Assembly (NCBI GenBank): GCA_964432205.1
Contig: CAYSMK010000001.1
Location: forward strand, 1 to 64,000
Length of the DNA stretch: 64,000 nucleotides
From: Geomobilibacter sp964432205
GTDB lineage: Bacteria; Desulfobacterota; Desulfuromonadia; Geobacterales; DSM-12255
Direction of reading: 5' to 3'
Position 1 is the stretch's first letter. Each line of letters opens with the position of its first letter. The translations under genes were made by a program, and so were the position numbers. The notes below the pieces were generated by a model. The model ran no database searches. It saw only the letters and a list, made by a program, of their open reading frames with translations, and had not been told where the DNA came from. This document shows, piece by piece, positions 36,013 through 44,077 of the stretch.

Positions 36013-36071
36013 GGACAACGCCTCAAGCCCGGCGGAGCGCAGCGAAGACCGTGTGCCGCCGCTTGTTGGCC
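36013..36071 (-). repeat. attC-like recombination site after the HNH gene
   Basis: On the minus strand GGCCAAC (R'' box) begins one base after the HNH stop codon and GTTGTCC (R' box) ends it, 59 bases in all. Between them CGGCGG and CCGCCGG can pair around a TCTTCGCTGCGCTC loop, and AAG pairs with CTT. Position at the gene end, length and boxes fit an integron attC site; the R' box is imperfect. Confidence 0.45.
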
Positions 36072-36072
36072 G

Positions 36073-36912
36073 CTACCATCTAGGAAAATGTCGGAATGAA
36101 GCAAACGGTAAGGGGTCTAGTCCAGCCTCTGCTAACACTTCTGCAAACAGTTTCAATGCTTCTGACCGAGTAGCATCCATCCAATGTCCCAGTTCGCGAT
36201 CATTGATGCAGTAGGTTTCCAATTCACGCCCTCTGCCATGGATTTCAATTGCCCCGGAAGCCGCTGCTATCTCGAACCTACGCACAATAGAATTGAGGAG
36301 GTCAATGACTGCGCCGATCTTCTCACGCCACGACCGATTCTCAAGAGCTGATCTTCCAATTGATTGACTGAGCACGTTTCCATCGCGGTCGCGAAGTATG
36401 CCAGTTGACAAAGCAATGACCGTATCACGAATTGCTTGATCGAACGCAGACATGCTCATCTCAAAGTGAAAATGATCCTTGAACGCACTACGGTCAAAAG
36501 CTCCCGCGTAGACTTTGAGAGCCTCGATATCAGCCGCTTGTCGGGCTGGAAGTCCTTTGTCGAGTTCCTCAATTTCAAGGCGAGCCGCTTGCTCCGAAAG
36601 TCGCTTCCACTCGTTGAGTAGTTCTACTGTGAAACGTTCCGGTGCATCGTCCACCAGTTTCGCATGTATCTGGCAAAGCCAGATACCGTTCTCAGCGGAA
36701 CGACGTTCCTCATTCGTAAGGTGAGGATTAAATCTTTTGCCACCTTTCGCTGCAGCGGTGATGTGCGCGGCCACGCCAACGTCCACGGTACCGTCGTTGC
36801 TATCGCCAGGTCCTGCTGTGAGTACGCGGCAATTGGGATTCGAGCACCGATATCCAACACGTCGCGCTAAAAGTTCTCTCACAGGTTTCTTAAAATCATC
36901 TCGTGTAGACAT
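36073..36912 (-). CDS. HNH nuclease-like protein
   Basis: 279 residues. The N-terminal ~115 hold an HNH-type zinc/nuclease region: CSNPNC (Cys23, Cys28), GVAAHITAAAKGG with the catalytic-type His, then ERRSAENGIWLCQIHAKLVD. The C-terminal ~160 residues are helical and unrecognised. Such proteins are common in cassettes and defence islands, where they could cut invading DNA. Attack on DNA is inferred, not shown. It starts 23 bases after one attC-like site and ends against another. Confidence 0.72.
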   Translation of the reverse strand: MSTRDDFKKPVRELLARRVGYRCSNPNCRVLTAGPGDSNDGTVDVGVAAHITAAAKGGKRFNPHLTNEERRSAENGIWLCQIHAKLVDDAPERFTVELLNEWKRLSEQAARLEIEELDKGLPARQAADIEALKVYAGAFDRSAFKDHFHFEMSMSAFDQAIRDTVIALSTGILRDRDGNVLSQSIGRSALENRSWREKIGAVIDLLNSIVRRFEIAAASGAIEIHGRGRELETYCINDRELGHWMDATRSEALKLFAEVLAEAGLDPLPFASFRHFPRW

Positions 36913-36935
36913 GAACTTTACCTCTCAATTAAGTA

Positions 36936-36996
36936 GGCCAACAGGCATGGCTTTGACCCGCCAGTCTTTTTGGGCGGGTCGTAAGCCTTGTTAAGC
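36936..36996 (-). repeat. attC-like recombination site after the 192-residue gene
   Basis: On the minus strand GCTTAAC (a perfect RYYYAAC box) begins four bases after the stop codon and GTTGGCC ends the site, 61 bases in all. AACA-AGGC pairs with GCCT-GTT, leaving one extrahelical A, a hallmark of attC. GACCCGCC and GGCGGGTC form the central stem. This is the better of the two sites. Confidence 0.55.
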
Positions 36997-37000
36997 GTAC

Positions 37001-37579
37001 TTATTCATCTTCATCGAGTGTCTTGTTATGCTCAAGCTCATTTAGGTAACATTCAAGATTTTTTGCTATCTTCTCAAAGACTTGTGGCACATAGGAGGAA
37101 AACTCTGTCATATCAGGATCATCATGACACGGACCGCCATGATAGTAGCGCATATGAGAAAGTATATTTTGCTTCTCAGACTCAAGCAGCTTATCAAATG
37201 GGTTCTGGGCTAGGTGGTTGTGAAAATCAGAGAGATGAACAAAAGCACACCCGAACTTATAGACTGATTGCGTCCAACCCTGTAAATGTTGAGACAAGTC
37301 AACCATTTCTCTATCTGTAACGTCCCTCCATTTGTTCTTATTAGTACGGATCTTCCATTTTTCTCCTCGTAACGTCGAATCAATCAGCCTTTGTCGCTCT
37401 GTAAGGTCCGTGACAACAAGCAAATAGATCACGCGAATCATGGAGTCCAATTCTTGACGAAGAATAGAAAAAGCTGGACTTAATACACCATGGGGCTTAG
37501 AAAAGCATTGTATAGCCCTCCGGTTCTCATTGGATCTATTGCGGATCATATCGCAAAATATTTTTGTACTTGAGTTCAT
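37001..37579 (-). CDS. hypothetical helical protein, possibly HEPN-like
   Basis: 192 residues, all-helical in appearance, from an AT-rich gene. ILRQELDSMIRVIYLLVV near residue 40 and FGCAFVHLSDFHNH near residue 112 resemble helix pairs in HEPN-like proteins, but a clean RX4-6H motif is not seen. The upstream 180-residue gene ends nine bases before it, so they form one unit. The 3' end meets an attC-like site. Function unknown. Confidence 0.55.
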   Translation of the reverse strand: MNSSTKIFCDMIRNRSNENRRAIQCFSKPHGVLSPAFSILRQELDSMIRVIYLLVVTDLTERQRLIDSTLRGEKWKIRTNKNKWRDVTDREMVDLSQHLQGWTQSVYKFGCAFVHLSDFHNHLAQNPFDKLLESEKQNILSHMRYYHGGPCHDDPDMTEFSSYVPQVFEKIAKNLECYLNELEHNKTLDEDE

Positions 37580-37588
37580 TTTTTTCGC

Positions 37589-38131
37589 TCAACTGGCCGG
37601 GGACGCAAGCGGCGGCGGGTTCTTGCCGTGTTTCTGGTTACCACTGAATCTGGTTTTTTTTAATCTCTCGCTGATCTCCAATAAAGCTGCATATAAATAG
37701 TCCAGATCGTAATTCTCTCCGTGAAACTTATATGTATGGCCATCAAGAGCTCTGAGGTAAGCCATTTTCGGATACCCCTTTGTGCCAGTCACCAGGTTCA
37801 TATCAAAGAAAGGTTTCCCATCGTACTCCGCAACCCATCTGTCAAGCCTTTCGTCAAAATGCTCCAGATGATTTCGGAGTTTACGAAAAGGCTTTAAATC
37901 TATGTTTGAGAGATCAACATGATCTGCCAATAATCGGTGACGCTCGCTGTCTTTCCTTGGATCAAGTATCTTGTCTACAATCGCCGCATGTGTCAGAAAA
38001 TGCTGCAAATGAAGAAAGATATCAAGGACCATGCCCTTCCGCCCTTCCAACCTCAGAAACGCCTCCCAAGACGACTTGGCAAAGTCGATCTGCGTCTGGG
38101 CTTCCTGAATATAGACTTGCCATTTATACAT
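37589..38131 (-). CDS. hypothetical HEPN-like protein
   Basis: 180 residues, mostly helical. FRKLRNHLEHFDERLDRW (about residue 88) contains RNHLEH, an RX4H motif like the active site of HEPN RNases. Some HEPN proteins are toxins of two-gene systems. The gene next in line, nine bases away, would be the natural partner. The C-terminus is Pro/Ala-rich. A GC-rich hairpin region (38132-38225) separates it from the nuclease gene upstream. Assignment is tentative. Confidence 0.5.
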   Translation of the reverse strand: MYKWQVYIQEAQTQIDFAKSSWEAFLRLEGRKGMVLDIFLHLQHFLTHAAIVDKILDPRKDSERHRLLADHVDLSNIDLKPFRKLRNHLEHFDERLDRWVAEYDGKPFFDMNLVTGTKGYPKMAYLRALDGHTYKFHGENYDLDYLYAALLEISERLKKTRFSGNQKHGKNPPPLASPAS

Positions 38132-38225
38132 GGTTTCTTATCTTCCGGTTAACGGGGCGCGCCCCTGACCCGCGCCGGGGCGTTTCTCAGCCCCGGTCGG
38201 TGTCCAAGGGTTGGAACTCCCTTAG

Positions 38226-39227
38226 TTACAAAATACGAATTCCAGAGATGTACACTTGTCCGCCAAGTTTACGACTGAGAAACCCATTTTTGAGGAGTTG
38301 AGCACTAATGTTTTTCCTGCTGGGGAGATACTTATCGTTATCATTATTGTTTTTTCTGTACCAATCGGCAAAAGCACTGTAAATCTCTTTGAACATTGTC
38401 TCCGTATTGGAATCACATTGCTCGCAAATCTGATTCAAGAATGCCTGGAAAAGCTCCTCACCTCTACGAACAACATCAGTAGTTGCACTCCCCTCTACAA
38501 CTGTAGCTGTGTCAAATAACAATGAAAGTAGATTGTCCCAATCACCATTTCCAACTGTACTTGGAAGAATAATGCCAGCTACTATAGCTTGTTTTCTAAC
38601 CGCGCTGTAACTCAATAAACTTGTATTAGAAAGTTTAAGAGTTTTGTTCTTTATATACAGGCATGACACTGTGTTAGAAATTCTACTCAGTCCTGTAATA
38701 TTCAATGATGCCATCAATGTTTTAGCTATAGAATCATCTACTTTAGTCAATTGGCCATATGTTGTGCCTTTTGTATCATGTTCACCGCAATATACCGGCA
38801 AATCAGATATTTGTGTAAAACTACCGTTAGGTTCGCGCATAAAGACTTTTCTACTGTGAAGGGATACTACCATCCCAAACCTTGCACCAGCTGCATGCAT
38901 ATAGGATTTAAGTTGTAGAATAGAATTCTCATCTATAACTTGTTTAACCTCAATTACAGTCTCCAAATTATTATTGTTGTCGGTGATTGCGATATCTGCT
39001 CGTTTTTTTGTCACACCCATTTGAACAACGTATTCTTGTAATAGCCTGACATGTGGATAATGATAATGGCACCTGAGTTGTATCATGACTAACTGACGAA
39101 TGACTTCTTCAGGATTTGCTCTCTTTGGTTTATCTGACGGATGAGAAGAAACACGAAAAATCCCCGTTTCATCTTTCGATATTGCAAGTTCAGCCAACAA
39201 CTCTGGTGCGAGAAACCATAAGTTCAT
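38226..39227 (-). CDS. PD-(D/E)XK nuclease-like protein with primase-type C-terminal domain
   Basis: 333 residues from an AT-rich gene. Residues ~38-125 match the type I restriction HSDR_N_2 fold: RADIAI (Asp78), VIEVKQ (Glu93, Lys95) and QLKSYMHAAGARFGMVVS. Residues ~280-333 (FADWYRK, SRKNISAQLLKNGF, VYISGIRIL) resemble the winged-helix tail of P4-type primases. The middle part (130-280) is unknown. No helicase domain is present. It could be a stand-alone phage-defence or selfish-element nuclease that recognises DNA through its tail. A perfect 36-bp palindrome lies 32 bases upstream of its start. Confidence 0.7.
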   Translation of the reverse strand: MNLWFLAPELLAELAISKDETGIFRVSSHPSDKPKRANPEEVIRQLVMIQLRCHYHYPHVRLLQEYVVQMGVTKKRADIAITDNNNNLETVIEVKQVIDENSILQLKSYMHAAGARFGMVVSLHSRKVFMREPNGSFTQISDLPVYCGEHDTKGTTYGQLTKVDDSIAKTLMASLNITGLSRISNTVSCLYIKNKTLKLSNTSLLSYSAVRKQAIVAGIILPSTVGNGDWDNLLSLLFDTATVVEGSATTDVVRRGEELFQAFLNQICEQCDSNTETMFKEIYSAFADWYRKNNNDNDKYLPSRKNISAQLLKNGFLSRKLGGQVYISGIRIL

Positions 39228-39258
39228 ATAAAATTCAACTCCTTAAAAAACCAACTCG

Positions 39259-39294
39259 TAGATCACCGGTTCACGCGCGTGAACCGGTGATCTA
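39259..39294. promoter_or_regulatory. perfect 36-bp palindrome upstream of the nuclease gene
   Basis: Eighteen bases (TAGATCACCGGTTCACGC) are followed immediately by their exact reverse complement, with no spacer. It sits in the leader or promoter region of the nuclease gene. As RNA it would form a long hairpin; as DNA it could bind a dimer or be cruciform. GC-rich in an AT-rich setting. Confidence 0.8.
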
Positions 39295-39701
39295 TCCAAA
39301 CGGAACATTTTGTCTGTGCACATGAGAAAAACTTACCATAGCATTTCGCTCTTGAACAGGTTTAAGCACTATTGTCCTTCGATAGACAATCATGCACGAT
39401 CCATTCGCCGGCATCGGCGAGCGCCCTGAACCTCTCAAACATCTCTCATCCGTTGCCTGGCCAAGACGCCTCACAGGAACACCGCATCGATTTTCTTCAG
39501 GCGCACTACCATTCTTACCACCCCCGCCCCCCCATCGGCAAGCTTCTCGCCCCTCCCCTCACTGCCCCACCGTAGCTCCTGAACAGGTATGGTCCCAGTA
39601 GATCCCCGATAACTCCCCGCTGACATGAATTCCAGAATAATGACGTATTATGTCACAGCTCCATGCTACCCTTTGCCAAACTGCCGGAGGGAACAACAGC
39701 C
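39295..39701. other. intergenic stretch without a recognisable gene
   Basis: About 400 bases between the divergent nuclease gene and the radical SAM gene. A short inverted repeat ATTGTC/GACAAT stands at 39371-39390. Otherwise I see only Pro-rich spurious frames. GGAGGG at 39687-39692 is the ribosome site of the next gene. Confidence 0.4.
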
Positions 39702-40994
39702 ATGGCAACCGACCTGATGGACAAACTGAAGATACTGGCCGACGGGGCGAAGTACGACGTCTCCTGCGCCTCCAGCGGCAGCTTCCGCCGCAACAGGGAC
39801 GGCATCGGCAATGCCGCGTCCTGCGGCATCTGCCACTCCTGGACCAGCGACGGCCGCTGCGTTTCCCTCCTCAAACTGCTGATGACCAACAGCTGCATCT
39901 ACGACTGCGCCTACTGCGTCAACCGCCGCAGCAACGATACGAGGCGGGTGCTGCTGACCCCGGCTGAGGTGGCGGAGCTGACCATCGGCTTCTACCGCCG
40001 CAACTACATCGAGGGGCTCTTCCTCAGCACCGGCGTGGTCCGCTCCCCCGACTACACCATGGAGATGCTGATCGAGGCGGTGCGCACCCTGCGCGAACAG
40101 TACCGCTTCAACGGCTACATCCACCTGAAACTGGTGCCGGGCGCCGATCCGCTCCTGGTGCAGAGAGCCGGGCTCCTTGCCGACCGGGTGAGCGTCAACC
40201 TGGAGCTGCCGACCCGGGAAGGGCTTGCCCTCTTGGCGCCGGACAAGAGCCGCGAGGCCGTGGTGGGGCCGATGCGGCAGGTGAACAGCCTGATCGTCGT
40301 CAACCGGGCGGAACGCAAGGAGTCCCGCAAGGTCCCGCGCTTTGCCCCTGCCGGCCAGAGCACCCAGCTGATCGTCGGCGCCACCAGGGAAACCGACCTG
40401 CAGATCGTTACCCTGTCGGAGCGGCTCTACCGGCGGCTCGACCTCAAACGGGTCTACTATTCGGCCTTCATCCCGGTGATGACCGACACCCGCCTCCCCG
40501 CCATGCCCCATTCGCCCCTCAGGCGGGAACACCGGCTCTACCAGGCCGACTGGCTGCTCCGCTATTACGGCTTCAGCGCCGTTGAGCTCCTGAATCAGGA
40601 GACGCCGAACCTGGAGAGCGATCTCGATCCGAAGACCGGCTGGGCGCTCCGTCACCTGGAGCTGTTCCCGGTGGAGATCAACCGGGCCGACTATGAGGTC
40701 CTCCTGCGGGTGCCGGGGATCGGTGTCCGCTCTGCCCAGCGCATCGTCAGGGCGCGGCGGCAGGGGCATCTAGGGTTGGACGACCTGGCAAGGCTTGGTG
40801 TGGTGCTGAAGCGGGCACGCTATTTCATCACCGCCAGAGGCCGCTACGCCGGTGAGTGCGCCATCGAGAGCACCCAGTTGCGCAGCCGGCTGCTGGAAGG
40901 TCCACGGAGAAAGGGGGGCGTGCAGATGGCTCTGCCGTTTGCCCAGCCCCGGGCAGCCGACGAGGCCGCCAGCCTGATCAGCGGTGAACTGTGA
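39702..40994 (+). CDS. putative DNA modification/repair radical SAM protein
   Basis: A 430-residue radical SAM protein of the UDG-linked group (TIGR03916-like). CIYDCAYC (Cys65, Cys69, Cys72) binds the 4Fe-4S cluster. Two extra N-terminal cysteines (CGIC) precede it. The C-terminus has a helix-hairpin-helix, LLRVPGIGVRSAQRIVRARR, typical of DNA-binding repair proteins. GGAGGG before ATG 39702 sets the start. Its stop overlaps the next start by one base (TGATG). Relatives occur beside uracil-DNA-glycosylase-like genes; the lesion or base acted on is unknown. Confidence 0.88.
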   Translation: MATDLMDKLKILADGAKYDVSCASSGSFRRNRDGIGNAASCGICHSWTSDGRCVSLLKLLMTNSCIYDCAYCVNRRSNDTRRVLLTPAEVAELTIGFYRRNYIEGLFLSTGVVRSPDYTMEMLIEAVRTLREQYRFNGYIHLKLVPGADPLLVQRAGLLADRVSVNLELPTREGLALLAPDKSREAVVGPMRQVNSLIVVNRAERKESRKVPRFAPAGQSTQLIVGATRETDLQIVTLSERLYRRLDLKRVYYSAFIPVMTDTRLPAMPHSPLRREHRLYQADWLLRYYGFSAVELLNQETPNLESDLDPKTGWALRHLELFPVEINRADYEVLLRVPGIGVRSAQRIVRARRQGHLGLDDLARLGVVLKRARYFITARGRYAGECAIESTQLRSRLLEGPRRKGGVQMALPFAQPRAADEAASLISGEL

Positions 40995-41761
40995 TGGGGG
41001 GCGTCTACCGGTACGACGGCAGCTTTGCCGGCCTGCTGACGCTCCTGGCCCGACTCCTGCCGAGCCGCATTCTCCCGGACGCGATCGGTACCGACCCGCC
41101 GCCACAGCAGAACCTCTTTGCCGGGGTGGTGACCGTTGCAACGGATCAGGAGCTGGTAGAGGATTTCTGGGCCGAGCTGACCAGCCGCCTGACACCGTCG
41201 TCTCTCCACCTCGTCCGCCTGGCCTTTCTGGCCAACCACCCGGAGCGGGAGCTGCTGATCTGCCGCTATTGCCTGCTGGCGTGGGAAGTGGGGAAAAAGA
41301 GCGGGAGCATGCTGGCCCACCCGCAGGTGGCGCCGCTCTGGAAGCTCGGCCGGCAGGTCGGGCGCGAGGCGCACCGGTACCTGGGATTTGTCCGTTTTCA
41401 GGAAGTAGGGGGTGGGTTCTATTATGCCGCCATCGCCCCGGACCACCGGATACTCTCGCTCATCGCCCCCCATTTCGCGGCCCGCTTCAGCGACCAGCAG
41501 TGGGTGATCCACGACCGGAACCACGGCGAGGGGATTGTCCATGACCGGCAGAGGCGGGAATGGCTGCTGTTACCCATGGAGAGCTGTGGCGAGCCGGACC
41601 TGACCCCGGAGGAGGAGCGGTTTCAGGAGCTGTGGCGGAGTTACTTTACGACCCTGGCCATTGCCGAGCGGGAGAATCTTCGGCTGCAGCAGAGCAAGGT
41701 GCCGCTGAAGGTGCGGCCATGGCTGGTGGAGTTTGCGAGAGGGGTTGAAAGAGATCAGTGA
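40994..41761 (+). CDS. DNA repair-associated protein (TIGR03915-like)
   Basis: A 255-residue protein always found with the preceding radical SAM type. Typical pieces are VYRYDGSFAGLLTLL, FWAELTSR, GREAHRYLGFVRFQEV and IAPHFAARFSDQQWVIHDRNH. In other genomes this part is fused to a uracil-DNA glycosylase; here the glycosylase domain is absent. ATG 40994 overlaps the upstream stop. A GTG one codon earlier is also possible. Confidence 0.85.
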   Translation: MGGVYRYDGSFAGLLTLLARLLPSRILPDAIGTDPPPQQNLFAGVVTVATDQELVEDFWAELTSRLTPSSLHLVRLAFLANHPERELLICRYCLLAWEVGKKSGSMLAHPQVAPLWKLGRQVGREAHRYLGFVRFQEVGGGFYYAAIAPDHRILSLIAPHFAARFSDQQWVIHDRNHGEGIVHDRQRREWLLLPMESCGEPDLTPEEERFQELWRSYFTTLAIAERENLRLQQSKVPLKVRPWLVEFARGVERDQ

Positions 41762-41807
41762 ATTACCGGCGAGGGAGCATAGTCAGGTTATTCTTTGATG
41801 CTGGATT

Positions 41808-41989
41808 CGGCAGTTGAAGGGATCCTCGTTCGCTCCGATTCCCCTTCAGCTGTGGCTCTACGGCTCATTACGCTACAGCCGGAAACTCACCCTGCGGGTT
41901 CAAACAATCCGGCTGTTTGACGCTCCATTTCACCTAGAGCCACAACACTTCGGGGAAAGTCGCTCTCTACGGACCCCGTTCAACTGCCG
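41808..41989. repeat. 182-base nested foldback element
   Basis: Nested inverted pairs close on one another: CGGCAGTTGAA (41808) with TTCAACTGCCG (41979); TTCCCC (41839) with GGGGAA (41952); TGTGGCTCTA (41851) with TAGAGCCACA (41935); ACAGCCGG (41875) with CCGGCTGT (41909). The right arm covers the last codons of the kinase gene. A MITE-like element or a structured RNA would look like this. Confidence 0.65.
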
Positions 41990-43647
41990 GATTTAGATTG
42001 ATCCGTTTTCTCCTGCAGGGTGAAGAAGAACGTGGCACCCGTCCCCACTTCCGCCTGTGCCCAGATCCGGCCGCCATGACGGTGGATGATCCGCTGCACT
42101 GTGGCCAGGCCAATGCCGGTGCCTTGAAATTCGCCTGTTTTATGCAGCCGCTGAAAGGGTTGAAAGAGCTTGCTGGCATACGCCATGTCAAAGCCGGCAC
42201 CGTTGTCGCGCACGAAATATACGGCTTCGCCCTCCTGCTGTTCAACGCCAAACGCGATCCGTGCCTCTGTGGTCTGGCCCGTGTATTTCCAGGCGTTACC
42301 GATGAGGTTTTCCATGGTCACCCTGAGAAGCCGGGGATCGGCGTCGACTGTCACGCCGGGAACGATGGAAACATCCACCCGGCGTTCTGGTTCGGTCTGG
42401 TGCAACTGTGCGACAACATCAGACACCAGAGCAGAGAGGTCCACCCGCTCCAACTCCATCTCTCCGCGCGTAGACCGGGACAGCCTCAGCAATCCGTCGA
42501 TGAGGTCGTTCATCTCGCGACTGCCTTCCCGCAAAAAGCGCAGGAACTGTTTCCCCTCATCGTCTATCTGATCCCCGTAATCTTCCAGGAGAGCCGCGCT
42601 GAAACCGTCCAGTGTCCGAAGTGGTGCCCTCAGGTCATGGGAAACAGAGTAGGTAAAGGCCTCCAGTTCCCGGTTGGCAAGTTCCAGTTCCTTGGTGCGC
42701 TCGATGACCCGCGCCTCCAGTTCCTGGTTTAGCCTCCGGACCTCCTCTTCGGACCGCTTGCGCTCAGTGATGTCCTGAAACGTCGCGATAAAAATGTTGT
42801 CATTGAACATGGGGATGTCAGCGTTAAGAACCTCCACCTTTTCACCTGATGGCCTGGTGATCGGAAATTCCCAGACCATTCGTGCCAGATCGCCACTGGC
42901 CCAGCCGGCCTCAAACTTCTCGGTCAATTCTTTCCGCAATGCCGGATCGGGAAAGATATGCTCCCAGCGAGATTTGAAATCACTCAACAGTTCCTTGGGC
43001 CAGCCCAAGATCTCTTCATACCGCCTGTTCGCATACTGAAGCCTTCGATCGTCATATGTGAAAACGGCGAGCCCGATCGGCAGGTTATCCAGAACCGTCT
43101 CGATGAATCTATTTCTCTCTTCCAGAGCCTCCTCGGCCCGTCTACGCTCAGTACTATCCAGGAAGGTGATCACAGCGCCAACGACTTCCCCCTCTTTACG
43201 TTGCGGAAAAGAGCGGTACTCCACATGGAAACTCGTGTTATCTGCGCGCCAGAAAATCTCGTCACGGACATGAAAGCCATGCCCCTCGCGAAAGGCCCGG
43301 CAGGCCCGGCACTCGTCAATCGGCAGGGGGGTCCCGTCCGAACGGGTATGATGAATCATCTCGTGCATGTTCTTGCCGAGCAGTTCATCCTTGTTTTGAT
43401 AACCGAGCAGGCGGAGGCTGGCCCGATTGCAGAATGTGCAATTACCGTCGAGATCAAGCCCGAAAATCCCTTCCGCCGTCGAGTTGAGGAGAAGCCTCAA
43501 GCGCTCCTCACCCTCGCGCAGGGCCTTTTCGTCACGCTTGCCGAGGTGGCCGTCTATCTGCTGTTCGGGGTGGATATGTCCGGGTGGATTTCCCATGTTA
43601 AACATCGGCCCTGTCAGTGGGATACGGTTAACGTACTGCAAAATCAT
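41980..43647 (-). CDS. PAS-PAS sensor histidine kinase
   Basis: About 555 residues, soluble. PAS 1 (about 40-155) holds a CRACRAF motif, PAS 2 (about 165-275) is followed by a coiled linker, then a phosphoacceptor domain (YSVSHDLRAPLRTLDGFSAA) and an ATPase domain with GNAWKYTG, DNGAGFDMAYASKLF and GTGIGL. Cysteines in PAS 1 could hold a cofactor or respond to redox state, but that is inference. The start is uncertain: candidates at 43647, 43605 and 43596 all lack a strong ribosome site. No response regulator is adjacent, so it is an orphan. Confidence 0.85.
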   Translation of the reverse strand: MILQYVNRIPLTGPMFNMGNPPGHIHPEQQIDGHLGKRDEKALREGEERLRLLLNSTAEGIFGLDLDGNCTFCNRASLRLLGYQNKDELLGKNMHEMIHHTRSDGTPLPIDECRACRAFREGHGFHVRDEIFWRADNTSFHVEYRSFPQRKEGEVVGAVITFLDSTERRRAEEALEERNRFIETVLDNLPIGLAVFTYDDRRLQYANRRYEEILGWPKELLSDFKSRWEHIFPDPALRKELTEKFEAGWASGDLARMVWEFPITRPSGEKVEVLNADIPMFNDNIFIATFQDITERKRSEEEVRRLNQELEARVIERTKELELANRELEAFTYSVSHDLRAPLRTLDGFSAALLEDYGDQIDDEGKQFLRFLREGSREMNDLIDGLLRLSRSTRGEMELERVDLSALVSDVVAQLHQTEPERRVDVSIVPGVTVDADPRLLRVTMENLIGNAWKYTGQTTEARIAFGVEQQEGEAVYFVRDNGAGFDMAYASKLFQPFQRLHKTGEFQGTGIGLATVQRIIHRHGGRIWAQAEVGTGATFFFTLQEKTDQSKSGS

Positions 43648-43761
43648 AGCACAGATATCAGTATTGACACCTCCTTGGGCAACCTGGCCTTGTCAGAGAG
43701 CCAGGTTGGCAAAATGCCACTCCCGTCACGTACGTGACGAAGAGATTTATCTGCATTTCAT

Positions 43762-43810
43762 CCGGGGGATGAATCCCCCGGCTACATGCGAGCGCCCCTA
43801 ACGGGGCTTT
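43762..43810. repeat. two small hairpins of a repeat-like element
   Basis: CCGGGGGAT/ATCCCCCGG (43762-43781) and GCCCC/GGGGC (43794-43807) lie close together between the kinase gene and the small RHH gene. The pair looks like a palindromic intergenic repeat. The second could terminate the RHH gene on the minus strand. Confidence 0.55.
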
Positions 43811-43849
43811 ACAACCGTACAGCAGTTTCCTAACCGGACAACGCTGTGT

Positions 43850-44035
43850 CTATCCATGACATTGTTCGGTCGTTTGTGCTGTCGCCCGCATAGATCCGAT
43901 CAACTGTCGCATCAGCTCGGACATTTTCGTGATCTGCAAATGCTCCATCATATCGTGTAGTTCATCCATTTCTTCGCAAGTGAGTCGTACTGATATAACG
44001 CGACTCCTTTTCTGCATCTTCTTCTTTCTCCCCAT
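43850..44035 (-). CDS. small ribbon-helix-helix DNA-binding protein
   Basis: 61 residues: a basic start (MGRKKKMQKRSR), then VISVRLTCEEMDELHDMMEH and ITKMSELMRQLIGSM, the strand-helix-helix order of CopG-type regulators. GAAGGAG six bases before ATG 44035 fixes the start. It lies 42 bases after sucD on the same strand and could be co-transcribed with the ketone operon. Its targets are unknown. Confidence 0.7.
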   Translation of the reverse strand: MGRKKKMQKRSRVISVRLTCEEMDELHDMMEHLQITKMSELMRQLIGSMRATAQTTEQCHG

Positions 44036-44077
44036 GACCATCTCCTTCAAATCATCTTCGTACGTAGCTGTTTCGGT

